The notes under the pieces are model-generated. The model made no database searches, had not been told where the DNA came from, and was given only the letters and a program-made list of their open reading frames with translations. Source: Oscillospiraceae bacterium (lineage in GTDB: Bacteria; Bacillota; Clostridia; Oscillospirales; Acutalibacteraceae). Taken from it: a DNA stretch of 64,000 nt. Below, one piece after another: positions 32,596-39,542 of this stretch. Each line of letters begins with the position of its first letter. Position 1 is the first letter of the stretch. The position numbers were made by a program, and so were the translations under genes. The stretch covers positions 1 through 64,000 of the forward strand of contig SVPW01000009.1 in assembly GCA_015065645.1 (NCBI GenBank), in the 5' to 3' direction.

Positions 32596-32624
32596 TTGAC
32601 TTATCTAAAATGATATGTTATAAT
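32596..32624 (+). promoter_or_regulatory. scfA promoter
   Basis: TTGACT (32596-32601), a 17-bp spacer and TATAAT (32619-32624) sit 36 bp before the SCIFF peptide start. Confidence 0.75.
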
Positions 32625-32659
32625 AAAACAAATATTAATTCTTTGGAGGAAAAAAGAAT

Positions 32660-32809
32660 ATGAAACATATTATTACTCTTAACACTAAGAATCTTTGTGA
32701 AAGCGCTAAAAACGGCGGTTGCGGCGAATGCCAAACATCCTGCCAGTCTGCTTGCAAAACCAGCTGCGGTATTGCTAATCAGCAGTGTGAAAAAGCTGAG
32801 CAGAAGTAA
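32660..32809 (+). CDS. scfA: SCIFF precursor peptide
   Basis: This 49-residue peptide begins MKHIITLNTKNL and carries six cysteines at 21, 24, 28, 32, 36 and 43 in the conserved GGCGECQTSC / QSACKTSC / NQQC pattern of SCIFF (six cysteines in forty-five residues). A seventh cysteine at residue 13, directly after NTKNL, is unusual for this peptide. The radical SAM maturase downstream makes Cys-to-Thr thioether bonds in such peptides. The final role of the SCIFF product is not known. The ribosome site is GGAGGA. The gene is too short to be found by size alone but is certain from the motif and context. Confidence 0.95.
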   Translation: MKHIITLNTKNLCESAKNGGCGECQTSCQSACKTSCGIANQQCEKAEQK

Positions 32810-32827
32810 TTAAATTACATGCAATTT

Positions 32828-32864
32828 AAAGCCGCTTGGGATAACTCTCCTTAGCGGCTTTTTT
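32828..32864 (+). terminator. Hairpin between scfA and scfB
   Basis: AAAGCCGCT pairs with AGCGGCTTT across a 16-base loop and is followed by TTTT. No separate promoter is evident before scfB, so partial termination would give much more precursor than enzyme. Confidence 0.7.
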
Positions 32865-32885
32865 GCGATATAGGGGATTTTTAAA

Positions 32886-34262
32886 ATGATACATTGTTAT
32901 AAACTTGCAGGACTTAATATAGTGCTTGATATTTTTTCGGGTTCGGTTCATGTGGTGGATGAGGTTGCATACGATATTATTGAAATGTATGAAAATAAAA
33001 CCGAAGAACAAATCATTGATGAAATACTTGAAAAATATGCCGATAATAATGAGGTTACAAAACCTGAGATTGAGGAATGTATTGCTCAGATTGAGCAGTT
33101 AAAGCAGCAGCATAAGCTTTTCACGGAAGATACTTTTTCTTCAATGGCAAATACCTTAAAGCAAAAAACTGCCGGTGTTGTAAAAGCGCTTTGTATGCAT
33201 GTTGCTCACACCTGTAATCTTAACTGCTCTTATTGTTTTGCAAGTCAGGGAAAATATCAGGGCGAACGTGCTGTTATGAGTTTTGAGGTTGGCAAGCGTG
33301 CACTTGATTTTTTGATTGAAAATTCTGGTAGCCGCCGCAATCTTGAGGTGGATTTTTTCGGCGGTGAGCCGCTTATGAATTTCGATGTGGTAAAACAGCT
33401 TGTGGCTTACGCCCGTGAAAGGGAGAAGCAGGCAAATAAAAATTTCCGTTTCACCCTTACTACCAACGGTGTTCTTATAGATGATGATGTTATAGATTTT
33501 GCTAACCGTGAAATGAGTAATGTGGTTTTAAGTCTTGATGGCAGAAAGGAAATTCATGACCGTTTCCGTGTTGATTATAATGGCGTTGGAAGCTGGGAAA
33601 AAATAGTTCCCAAATTTCAAAGGCTGGTAGAAAAACGAGGCAATAAGAATTATTATATGCGTGGCACATTCACCCACGCAAATCCTGATTTTTTAAAGGA
33701 TATTGAGGAAATGCTTTCTTTGGGCTTTACTGAGCTTAGTATGGAGCCTGTGGTATGCGCTGCAGATGACCCCTCTGCACTGACCGTTGAAGATATGCCT
33801 ATAGTGATGGAGCAGTATGAAAAATTAGCTCAGCTTATGCTTGCAAGGAAACGTGAAGGCAAGCCCTTTACTTTCTATCATTATATGATTGACCTTTCGG
33901 GAGGACCTTGTATTTATAAGCGTGTTTCGGGTTGCGGTTCGGGTACGGAATATATGGCGGTTACTCCGTGGGGTGACCTTTATCCCTGTCACCAATTTGT
34001 TGGTGAAGAAAAGTTTAGATTAGGCTCTGTTTTTGAGGGTGTTACCCAAAAGGATGTTCAGGAGGAATTTGCCTCTTGCAATGTTTATTCCCGCGAAGAA
34101 TGTAAGGACTGCTGGGCAAAGCTTTACTGCTCAGGCGGATGTGCGGCAAATGCTTACCATGCAACAGGCTCTGTTAAGAGAATTTATGAGTACGGATGTG
34201 AACTTTTCCGTAAGCGTATGGAATGTGCAATTATGATAGAAGCGGCGGCTTCCTTGGAATGA
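32886..34262 (+). CDS. scfB: SCIFF peptide maturase (radical SAM-SPASM)
   Basis: This 458-residue protein has an N-terminal peptide-recognition domain (HCYKLAGLNIVLDIFSGSVH, about 1-95). The radical SAM core has VAHTCNLNCSYCFA (CxxxCxxC) near residue 107, then FFGGEPL and LTTNGVL. A C-terminal SPASM domain has CGSGTEYMAVTPWGDLYPC, then CKDCWAKLYCSGGC. The enzyme forms a thioether between a cysteine and a threonine of the SCIFF peptide using extra 4Fe-4S clusters. Context right after scfA makes the assignment firm. The stop overlaps the next start (ATGA). Confidence 0.96.
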   Translation: MIHCYKLAGLNIVLDIFSGSVHVVDEVAYDIIEMYENKTEEQIIDEILEKYADNNEVTKPEIEECIAQIEQLKQQHKLFTEDTFSSMANTLKQKTAGVVKALCMHVAHTCNLNCSYCFASQGKYQGERAVMSFEVGKRALDFLIENSGSRRNLEVDFFGGEPLMNFDVVKQLVAYAREREKQANKNFRFTLTTNGVLIDDDVIDFANREMSNVVLSLDGRKEIHDRFRVDYNGVGSWEKIVPKFQRLVEKRGNKNYYMRGTFTHANPDFLKDIEEMLSLGFTELSMEPVVCAADDPSALTVEDMPIVMEQYEKLAQLMLARKREGKPFTFYHYMIDLSGGPCIYKRVSGCGSGTEYMAVTPWGDLYPCHQFVGEEKFRLGSVFEGVTQKDVQEEFASCNVYSREECKDCWAKLYCSGGCAANAYHATGSVKRIYEYGCELFRKRMECAIMIEAAASLE

Positions 34263-35611
34263 TGAATACTCCAATTTGTGATTTTGTGAAAAAATATGCC
34301 TCCAAAGGCAAAATCCGTCTTCATATGCCGGGACATAAGGGGAAGAATATAATAGGCGGCGAAATGCTGGATATTACCGAAATTGACGGTGCGGATGTGC
34401 TTTATCATTCTAACGGTATTATAAATCAAAGCCAACAAAACGCATCAAAGCTTTTTGGTACTAAAAGAACTGTTTATTCGGTTGAGGGTTCATCTCTTTG
34501 TATCAGGGCAATGGTTTATCTATCACGAATATACGCCGAAAGCAATGGGCAAAGAGCTCATATTTTAGCGTTTCGTAATGCACATAAAAGCTTTATTTGT
34601 GCGGCGGCACTTTTGGATGTAGATGTTACCTGGCTTTTCCCTGAAATAACGGAGGGGCTTGCAAGCTGTAAAATAACGGCACAAAGGCTTGAAGAGAAAA
34701 TTTGCAAAATGTCGCAAAAACCCACTGCCGTTTTTATAACAAGTCCCGATTATCTTGGCAATATAGCTCCAATTAGCGAAATTTCTGCTGTTTGCCGTAA
34801 ATATGGAGTGCTGTTATTTGTTGATAACGCACACGGTGCATATCTTAAATTTTTACCCCAAACACTTCATCCAATGGATTTGGGGGCAGATGTTTGCTGT
34901 GATTCCGCACATAAAACATTACCCTGCCTTACAGCAGGAGCTTATTTGCATATTTCGCACACATCTCCCGCAATTTTGGGTGAAATGGCTGAAACGGCAA
35001 TGTCACTTTTTGCAACAACCAGCCCGTCATATCTGTGTTTACAGTCATTGGATGCATTAAATGCTTATCTTGATGGGGATTTTTCAAAGGAGCTTCAATC
35101 TTTTTGCAAGCGGGTAGATGCTTTAAAGCAAAAGCTTGAAAATATGGGGTATGTGCTTGTGGGGGATGAGACTTTAAAGCTTACTTTTTCCACAAAGCCT
35201 TACGGTTATACCGGTCAACAGTTTGCCGAAATATTAAATGAAAACGATATGGTTTGTGAATTTTATGATAACGATTATGTTGTTTTAATGCTTTCTGTGC
35301 AGCTTTCGGATGACATATTTGAAAAAATTGAGCAAGCTCTTGCAAAAATACCGCCAAAAACACCGCTTTGCTCAAATTTTCCTAAAATTGCAATTCCACT
35401 AAAAAAAATGAGTGCAAATAAGGCAATGCTTTCTGTGAGTGAAGAGCTGGATGTTAAGGACTGCCTGGGTAGAATAATGGCTTCTCCCACAGTTAGTTGT
35501 CCTCCTGCAATACCTGTTGTTGTGTGTGGTGAGGAAATAGATGCCACCGCAATAGAGGTATTTCATTACTACGGAATTGAAAAATGCAGTGTAGTATTAT
35601 CAAAAGAATAA
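34259..35611 (+). CDS. Orn/Lys/Arg decarboxylase-family PLP enzyme
   Basis: This is a fold-type I PLP enzyme of about 450 residues, with LHMPGHKGK at the start, VEGSSLCIRAMVYL, FVDNAHGAYLKF and CDSAHKTLPCLTAGAYLH, where the lysine after His-Lys-Thr binds PLP. It is like Bacillus YaaO/SpeA-type short decarboxylases that act on arginine or lysine. Substrate choice cannot be read. The ATG at 34259 overlaps the scfB stop, so it is coupled to the SCIFF maturase. A functional link is not established. Confidence 0.8.
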   Translation: MMNTPICDFVKKYASKGKIRLHMPGHKGKNIIGGEMLDITEIDGADVLYHSNGIINQSQQNASKLFGTKRTVYSVEGSSLCIRAMVYLSRIYAESNGQRAHILAFRNAHKSFICAAALLDVDVTWLFPEITEGLASCKITAQRLEEKICKMSQKPTAVFITSPDYLGNIAPISEISAVCRKYGVLLFVDNAHGAYLKFLPQTLHPMDLGADVCCDSAHKTLPCLTAGAYLHISHTSPAILGEMAETAMSLFATTSPSYLCLQSLDALNAYLDGDFSKELQSFCKRVDALKQKLENMGYVLVGDETLKLTFSTKPYGYTGQQFAEILNENDMVCEFYDNDYVVLMLSVQLSDDIFEKIEQALAKIPPKTPLCSNFPKIAIPLKKMSANKAMLSVSEELDVKDCLGRIMASPTVSCPPAIPVVVCGEEIDATAIEVFHYYGIEKCSVVLSKE

Positions 35612-35630
35612 ATTTAAAGGAAATAAGTTA

Positions 35631-36377
35631 ATGACCGAAATTAAAAGATATACCCTTTTGGATATTTTGCGTGGAATGTCTGTAATATCAATGATTTTTT
35701 ACCATGCTATGTGGGATATTGTAAATATTTTCGGTGTAAGGGCGGATTGGTTTTATTCACCTATGTCGGTGGTGTGGCAGCATAGTATACGCTGGGGCTT
35801 TGTGTTGCTTTCGGGTTTTTGCTGGTCTATGGGTAAAAATAAAGTTAAGCGTGCTCTTATTGTGCTGGCGGATTCGGTTATAATAAGCATTGTTACAGCG
35901 GTTTTTATGCCGCAAAATTTTATTTTGTTCGGTGTGTTAAGCTTTATCGGCACAGCAATGCTTTTAACAGTTTTAATCAGCCGCTTTTTCAAAAAGATAA
36001 ATCCTTATATGGGGATGCTTTGTTGTGCGGTCTTGTTTATCTTTTTGTTTTCCGTTAATGATAAGGCGGTTGGGATATGGAATATAAAACTGTTTTCTCT
36101 GCCTGCATGGCTTTATCGTAATTATTTTACCGCTTATTTAGGCTTTCCTCACGATGACTTTTATTCACCCGATTATGTGCCTGTTTTTCCGTGGATATTT
36201 ATGTTTTGGATGGGGTATTTTTTGTATCATATCTTCAAGAGAAAATGCCTATTAAATCATCTTTCTTATTTTAGAATAAAACCAATGGAATATATCGGCA
36301 GAAATTCACTTATAATATATATGGTTCATCAGCCGATAGTGTATGTGATACTATATCTTTGGTTTGCGTATTTTTAA
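35631..36377 (+). CDS. DUF1624 membrane protein (acyltransferase-like)
   Basis: This 248-residue polytopic protein opens TLLDILRGMSVISMIFYHAMWDI and has about seven membrane segments, ending YIGRNSLIIYMVHQPIVYVI. This pattern is that of the heparan-alpha-glucosaminide N-acetyltransferase-like DUF1624 and acyltransferase-3 families. It probably moves an acyl group across the membrane to an outside sugar or lipid. The substrate is unknown. It follows the PLP enzyme by 19 bp and may be in the same transcript. Confidence 0.75.
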   Translation: MTEIKRYTLLDILRGMSVISMIFYHAMWDIVNIFGVRADWFYSPMSVVWQHSIRWGFVLLSGFCWSMGKNKVKRALIVLADSVIISIVTAVFMPQNFILFGVLSFIGTAMLLTVLISRFFKKINPYMGMLCCAVLFIFLFSVNDKAVGIWNIKLFSLPAWLYRNYFTAYLGFPHDDFYSPDYVPVFPWIFMFWMGYFLYHIFKRKCLLNHLSYFRIKPMEYIGRNSLIIYMVHQPIVYVILYLWFAYF

Positions 36378-36407
36378 ATTGTTCAAAAAAACTTTAATTA
36401 TCGGTAA

Positions 36408-36436
36408 TTGACTTAAAACAAGTTTAATGGTATAAT
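36408..36436 (+). promoter_or_regulatory. Promoter of the small acidic-tail protein gene
   Basis: TTGACT (36408-36413), a 17-bp spacer and TATAAT (36431-36436) stand before the gene at 36490. Confidence 0.75.
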
Positions 36437-36489
36437 ATTAAAAACAAAATAAAAAGTATAACTTTTTAAGTTTGGAAGGAGAATGTTTT

Positions 36490-36717
36490 ATGAATTCTTG
36501 GGCTAAATTAGGTTTGTTTGCAGCAGGTCTTGCAGTAGGTGCTGTTGCAGTAAAGTTATTAGATAGCGAAAAAGGCAAGGAATTGCGTGAAAAGGCTGTT
36601 GAAAAGGTTAAGGAAACTGCGGGCCAGGTAAAGGCTAAGTTTACAAAATCTGATGACGGTGCTACCATTATCATTGATGATGATTTTGATGATGAAGTAA
36701 TTTCACTTGATGATTAA
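36490..36717 (+). CDS. YtxH-like small membrane protein with acidic tail
   Basis: This 75-residue protein has an N-terminal hydrophobic helix (LGLFAAGLAVGAVAVKLL), a Lys/Glu amphipathic helix of the YtxH kind (KGKELREKAVEKVKETAGQ) and a very acidic end (DDDFDDEVISLDD). YtxH-type proteins are stress-linked membrane proteins without a known activity. The ATG at 36490 has GGAAGGAG upstream. It is monocistronic between a good promoter and a terminator. Confidence 0.7.
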   Translation: MNSWAKLGLFAAGLAVGAVAVKLLDSEKGKELREKAVEKVKETAGQVKAKFTKSDDGATIIIDDDFDDEVISLDD

Positions 36718-36729
36718 TTGGTTTTTTGG

Positions 36730-36756
36730 TGCGGACGGGGTGAAACTTCGTCCGCA
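36730..36756 (+). terminator. Hairpin after the small acidic-tail protein gene
   Basis: TGCGGACG pairs with CGTCCGCA across an 11-base loop. There is no strong T-run after it, so termination is likely but not certain. Confidence 0.6.
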
Positions 36757-36789
36757 TTAAAATAAATAGCATTGTTTTGTAAAAAATGC

Positions 36790-36818
36790 TTGACAATTCT
36801 GCAACTTTTACTTATAAT
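36790..36818 (+). promoter_or_regulatory. tRNA-Ser promoter
   Basis: TTGACA (36790-36795), a 17-bp spacer and TATAAT (36813-36818) are perfect consensus boxes 38 bp before the tRNA. Confidence 0.85.
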
Positions 36819-36855
36819 AGATTAGTCACCAAAAGTATTGGTGTAATAACGATAC

Positions 36856-36948
36856 GGAGATGTCGCCTAGTCCGGTCGAGGGCGCACGATTGGAAATCGT
36901 GTAACTGCTACAAACAGTTCGAGAGTTCGAATCTCTCCATCTCCGCCA
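36856..36948 (+). tRNA. tRNA-Ser (anticodon GGA)
   Basis: The acceptor stem GGAGATG pairs with CATCTCC. The anticodon stem CACGA/TCGTG encloses loop TTGGAAA with anticodon GGA at 36892-36894, a long variable arm follows, and the T arm contains GTTCGAATC. CCA is encoded at 36946-36948. The long variable arm and the GGA anticodon (reads UCC and UCU) make it a class II serine tRNA. Confidence 0.96.
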
Positions 36949-36949
36949 A

Positions 36950-36983
36950 AAAACGGTAGATTCCGATAGGAATCTGCCGTTTT
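36950..36983 (+). terminator. Terminator after tRNA-Ser
   Basis: A 15-base stem with one GU pair (AAAACGGTAGATTCC with GGAATCTGCCGTTTT) closes on a short loop and ends in T residues. Confidence 0.85.
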
Positions 36984-36984
36984 C

Positions 36985-37020
36985 AATTTAATCCACCCTT
37001 TCGAGTGGGTGGATTAAATT
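36985..37020. repeat. Perfect 14-bp hairpin
   Basis: AATTTAATCCACCC pairs perfectly with GGGTGGATTAAATT across an 8-base loop. It follows the tRNA terminator by one base and has no T-run, so it is not needed for termination. Its role is unknown. Confidence 0.6.
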
Positions 37021-37095
37021 TCACTTTTCACTCTTTTTTCGAAACTTGTCTTTTTTTAAGTTATAAGCAAACTTTTAAATTGCCCTTTAATTATG

Positions 37096-37123
37096 TACCG
37101 CAAACGGGACGCCGTTTGCGGTA
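37096..37123. repeat. Perfect 12-bp hairpin upstream of the Cys-rich membrane gene
   Basis: TACCGCAAACGG pairs with CCGTTTGCGGTA across a 4-base loop, followed by TTATTATA. It lies 26 bp before the start at 37150 and could be a terminator for reading from the tRNA side or a leader structure. Confidence 0.55.
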
Positions 37124-37149
37124 TTATTATATAGTAAGGAAGTGGTAGC

Positions 37150-37566
37150 TTGTTTAGCACGGTAACGGATACATTTTTAAGCATTGTGGGAGTGGCTATT
37201 TTATTGGTTTGTGCAAATACGGTGTTTTCGGGTATATTCAATTCCGTAATTCTCAATAAAATAATTAGTTATATTTCTCTTATCTTGTTTGTTGTGTTTT
37301 TTATAGCGGGACTTATTTTTGGAAAAGAAAATGAGGATGTTTTTTATATTTCGTTTTTAATTTTCCTTTTGTTATGCGGTGTTATATTTTTACTGTACGG
37401 CTTAAAGGCTTTGAAAAAATCAATAAGTGAGGCTATACAAATATATGAAATTGAAAAACGCTGCCGTAGCTGTGAGTTTTTTGAAGAGTGTGAGGAGTGC
37501 TTTTTAAAGGACTGTCCATGTTACATTGAAGCATCCTTTGAAGAAGCAGAATATGATGTTGAATAA
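37150..37566 (+). CDS. Two- or three-helix membrane protein with Cys-rich tail
   Basis: This 138-residue protein has hydrophobic segments at about 10-30, 35-55 and 60-85, and a C-terminal cytoplasmic tail with seven cysteines in CRSCEFFEECEECFLKDCPC. The spacing would suit a metal or Fe-S site. I recognise no family. The start is TTG at 37150 with AAGGAAGTGG upstream. It stands alone between the tRNA and the convergent capsule locus and ends at two hairpin terminators. Confidence 0.65.
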   Translation: MFSTVTDTFLSIVGVAILLVCANTVFSGIFNSVILNKIISYISLILFVVFFIAGLIFGKENEDVFYISFLIFLLLCGVIFLLYGLKALKKSISEAIQIYEIEKRCRSCEFFEECEECFLKDCPCYIEASFEEAEYDVE

Positions 37567-37581
37567 TCATTAAAAAATAGT

Positions 37582-37657
37582 AAAGCAGAAAAAGCTATAA
37601 TTTTGAGCTTTTTCTGCTTTTGATTTCTAACCGCTTTTAAAGCGGTTTTATTTTTTT
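37582..37657 (+). terminator. Pair of convergent terminators
   Basis: A 15-bp stem (AAAGCAGAAAAAGCT, 37582-37596 with 37606-37620) is followed by a second shorter stem AACCGCT/AGCGGTT with a long T-run (37629-37657). They separate the plus-strand gene from the minus-strand capsule locus. Confidence 0.85.
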
Positions 37658-37668
37658 AAAAAGGTTCA

Positions 37669-39021
37669 CTATTCAAGAAAGATTTGCTTTATATTAAGAA
37701 TCTCCTCTGCTGTAACACCGATTGATAAAAGATAATTTTCCGCTTTTTTCTGAATTGTGGCACCTTCAAATGATCTAAGGGTTGAAATCATTGTTGCCAA
37801 TTCGGTTTGTTTTACCTCCTTGTGATACATTGCCGAAAGCTCATAATCACGAATAAGGTCATTTTCGCTCAAACCGAGAACTGCTTCAAGTAAATAACAA
37901 ATGGTTCCTGTGCGGTCAAGACCGTATGTACAGTGCATATATATAGGATAATTATCTTTATTTGCAAGCTGTGAGAATATATTCTTTACCGAAGGCTGAA
38001 CCTCAGGATTAAAGATTTGGCTGTATTGCGGAGAAGAAATATAAATATGCTTAACATTCATTCCAAGTGCATTGATTCCGTTTGGATTATCGGATGCAGG
38101 GCGAAGATCCAATTCGGTTTTGATTCCCAAAACGGTAAGCATTTCATTTACACCTTTTTGGGTGATTTTGTAATCAGGATTCATTGCACCATCTAATTCA
38201 CTGCCTCTGAAAAGAAGACCCTGCTTTATTGTTTTACCGTTTGTTGTGGTCCATCCTCCAATATCTCTTACATTTACAGCACCGTCAATATCAAGCATTC
38301 TTGGCGTATTTGCGGTGACAAATGAACCCTGAGAGCTGAGCTGCTGACCATTAGAAAGGGTTAGTGTTATGCGGTAATAGTATTGAGTATTGACCTTTAG
38401 TGAGTAAACCTCAACATAGGTTTCATCAGCTTTTAGATTAAACATCCGTGATGAGTAAAAGGAAGGGGTTTCGGAAACTTCTATTACAGAACCAACGATG
38501 TTACAACCAAGCGGTATACCGTCAACATCATAAAAAAGCTTTACGGGAAGTCCCTTATCAAGACGCCCGCTTAATTTGTAATCATTGTATAATCCCTTTA
38601 AATCGCCGTCATATTTTGGAGATAAATACTCTTCAACAGCAGGGGATACAAGCGAAATACTTTCCGTAAACAGCGGTAATTTAAGCTGAATGGAAGAATC
38701 CAGCGTATCAATGGTAGTGCCGTTGTCAGAGCTTTGCGTATCGTAAGGGGTTTGATTATCAAAAATAAGCGCCCAAGAAATTAAAGCCAAAGCCAAAAGC
38801 AGTATTATAAGCAGTGTAATAAGCCTTTTGCGATATTTTTTTACAAATTTTTTAAACTTTTTCTTTTTCCCATTACTATTATTGCTGGTACTGCTTCGGC
38901 GGTGGGAATGATGTGAATGGGAATGTGAATGAGGCTGATAATGCGAAGCCGATAGAATATCCATTTCGTCAACATTTGCACCAGAGCCATCATCTTCAAT
39001 AATTATCTTTTCATCTTCCAT
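37669..39021 (-). CDS. Membrane-anchored tyrosine-type phosphatase
   Basis: This 450-residue protein has a His/Ser-rich cytoplasmic head (HSHSHSHHSHRR near 33-45), a basic stretch and one membrane segment (about 70-90). An extracellular part follows, with a fibronectin-like region and a C-terminal Tyr_phosphatase domain. NVRDIGGWTT, LFRGSELDGA and the active-site loop HCTYGLDRTG (Cys-x5-Arg) are typical of the Y_phosphatase3 / LptA-like group. It would act outside the cell, perhaps on a phosphorylated polymer or lipid. It is the last gene of the capsule direction, after the VanZ-like gene. Confidence 0.82.
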   Translation of the reverse strand: MEDEKIIIEDDGSGANVDEMDILSASHYQPHSHSHSHHSHRRSSTSNNSNGKKKKFKKFVKKYRKRLITLLIILLLALALISWALIFDNQTPYDTQSSDNGTTIDTLDSSIQLKLPLFTESISLVSPAVEEYLSPKYDGDLKGLYNDYKLSGRLDKGLPVKLFYDVDGIPLGCNIVGSVIEVSETPSFYSSRMFNLKADETYVEVYSLKVNTQYYYRITLTLSNGQQLSSQGSFVTANTPRMLDIDGAVNVRDIGGWTTTNGKTIKQGLLFRGSELDGAMNPDYKITQKGVNEMLTVLGIKTELDLRPASDNPNGINALGMNVKHIYISSPQYSQIFNPEVQPSVKNIFSQLANKDNYPIYMHCTYGLDRTGTICYLLEAVLGLSENDLIRDYELSAMYHKEVKQTELATMISTLRSFEGATIQKKAENYLLSIGVTAEEILNIKQIFLE

Positions 39022-39030
39022 GATTTGGGG

Positions 39031-39519
39031 TCATCCTTTCGCAAGCTTAGGAGCTTTGAAGAAGTGTTTTATAAATTCAATTATAAGTATTATTGCAATC
39101 ATAATTAAAAAACCAAGCATTACACCGCAGAAATCAAGCACAATATCCTGCGTTGAGCTTGACCTATCGGAAAAGCTTTGTATATATTCATCAGTTACCG
39201 CAATGGCAAGCGCATAAAATAAGCCATAACCGTAAAGATTTATTTTAAGCTTTTTAAGTGAATACGATAGACAAACAATTGCCATTCCCAATGCGGCAAA
39301 CTCAATTATATGTGCTTGTTTTCTGAATGTTAGCCAATCGTAATTATTTGAGGAGGCCTTTTCGTCAGTTGCGGTTCTTGTCATTATTTCAGAGAAAAAT
39401 GTACTGTCATTAATTGAGTCACTATGGCTTTTAGAGGAATTATAAAAGATAAACAGTGTTATCAAAATTACAGCCAATGCCGATAGTATTATATAAATGA
39501 TATTTTTGTTGATTTTCAT
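39031..39519 (-). CDS. VanZ-like membrane protein
   Basis: This 162-residue protein has four hydrophobic segments and the VanZ-family pattern KQAHIIEFAALGMAIVCLSY and AIAVTDEYIQSF, followed by SSTQDIVLDFCGVMLGF. The Glu/Asp/Gln residues facing the membrane are typical. VanZ proteins alter teicoplanin sensitivity by an unknown mechanism. In polysaccharide loci they are common companions of wall-polymer genes. It lies between the flippase and the phosphatase. Confidence 0.85.
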   Translation of the reverse strand: MKINKNIIYIILSALAVILITLFIFYNSSKSHSDSINDSTFFSEIMTRTATDEKASSNNYDWLTFRKQAHIIEFAALGMAIVCLSYSLKKLKINLYGYGLFYALAIAVTDEYIQSFSDRSSSTQDIVLDFCGVMLGFLIMIAIILIIEFIKHFFKAPKLAKG

Positions 39520-39542
39520 ATTTTCAATCCGGTTTCGTGTGA

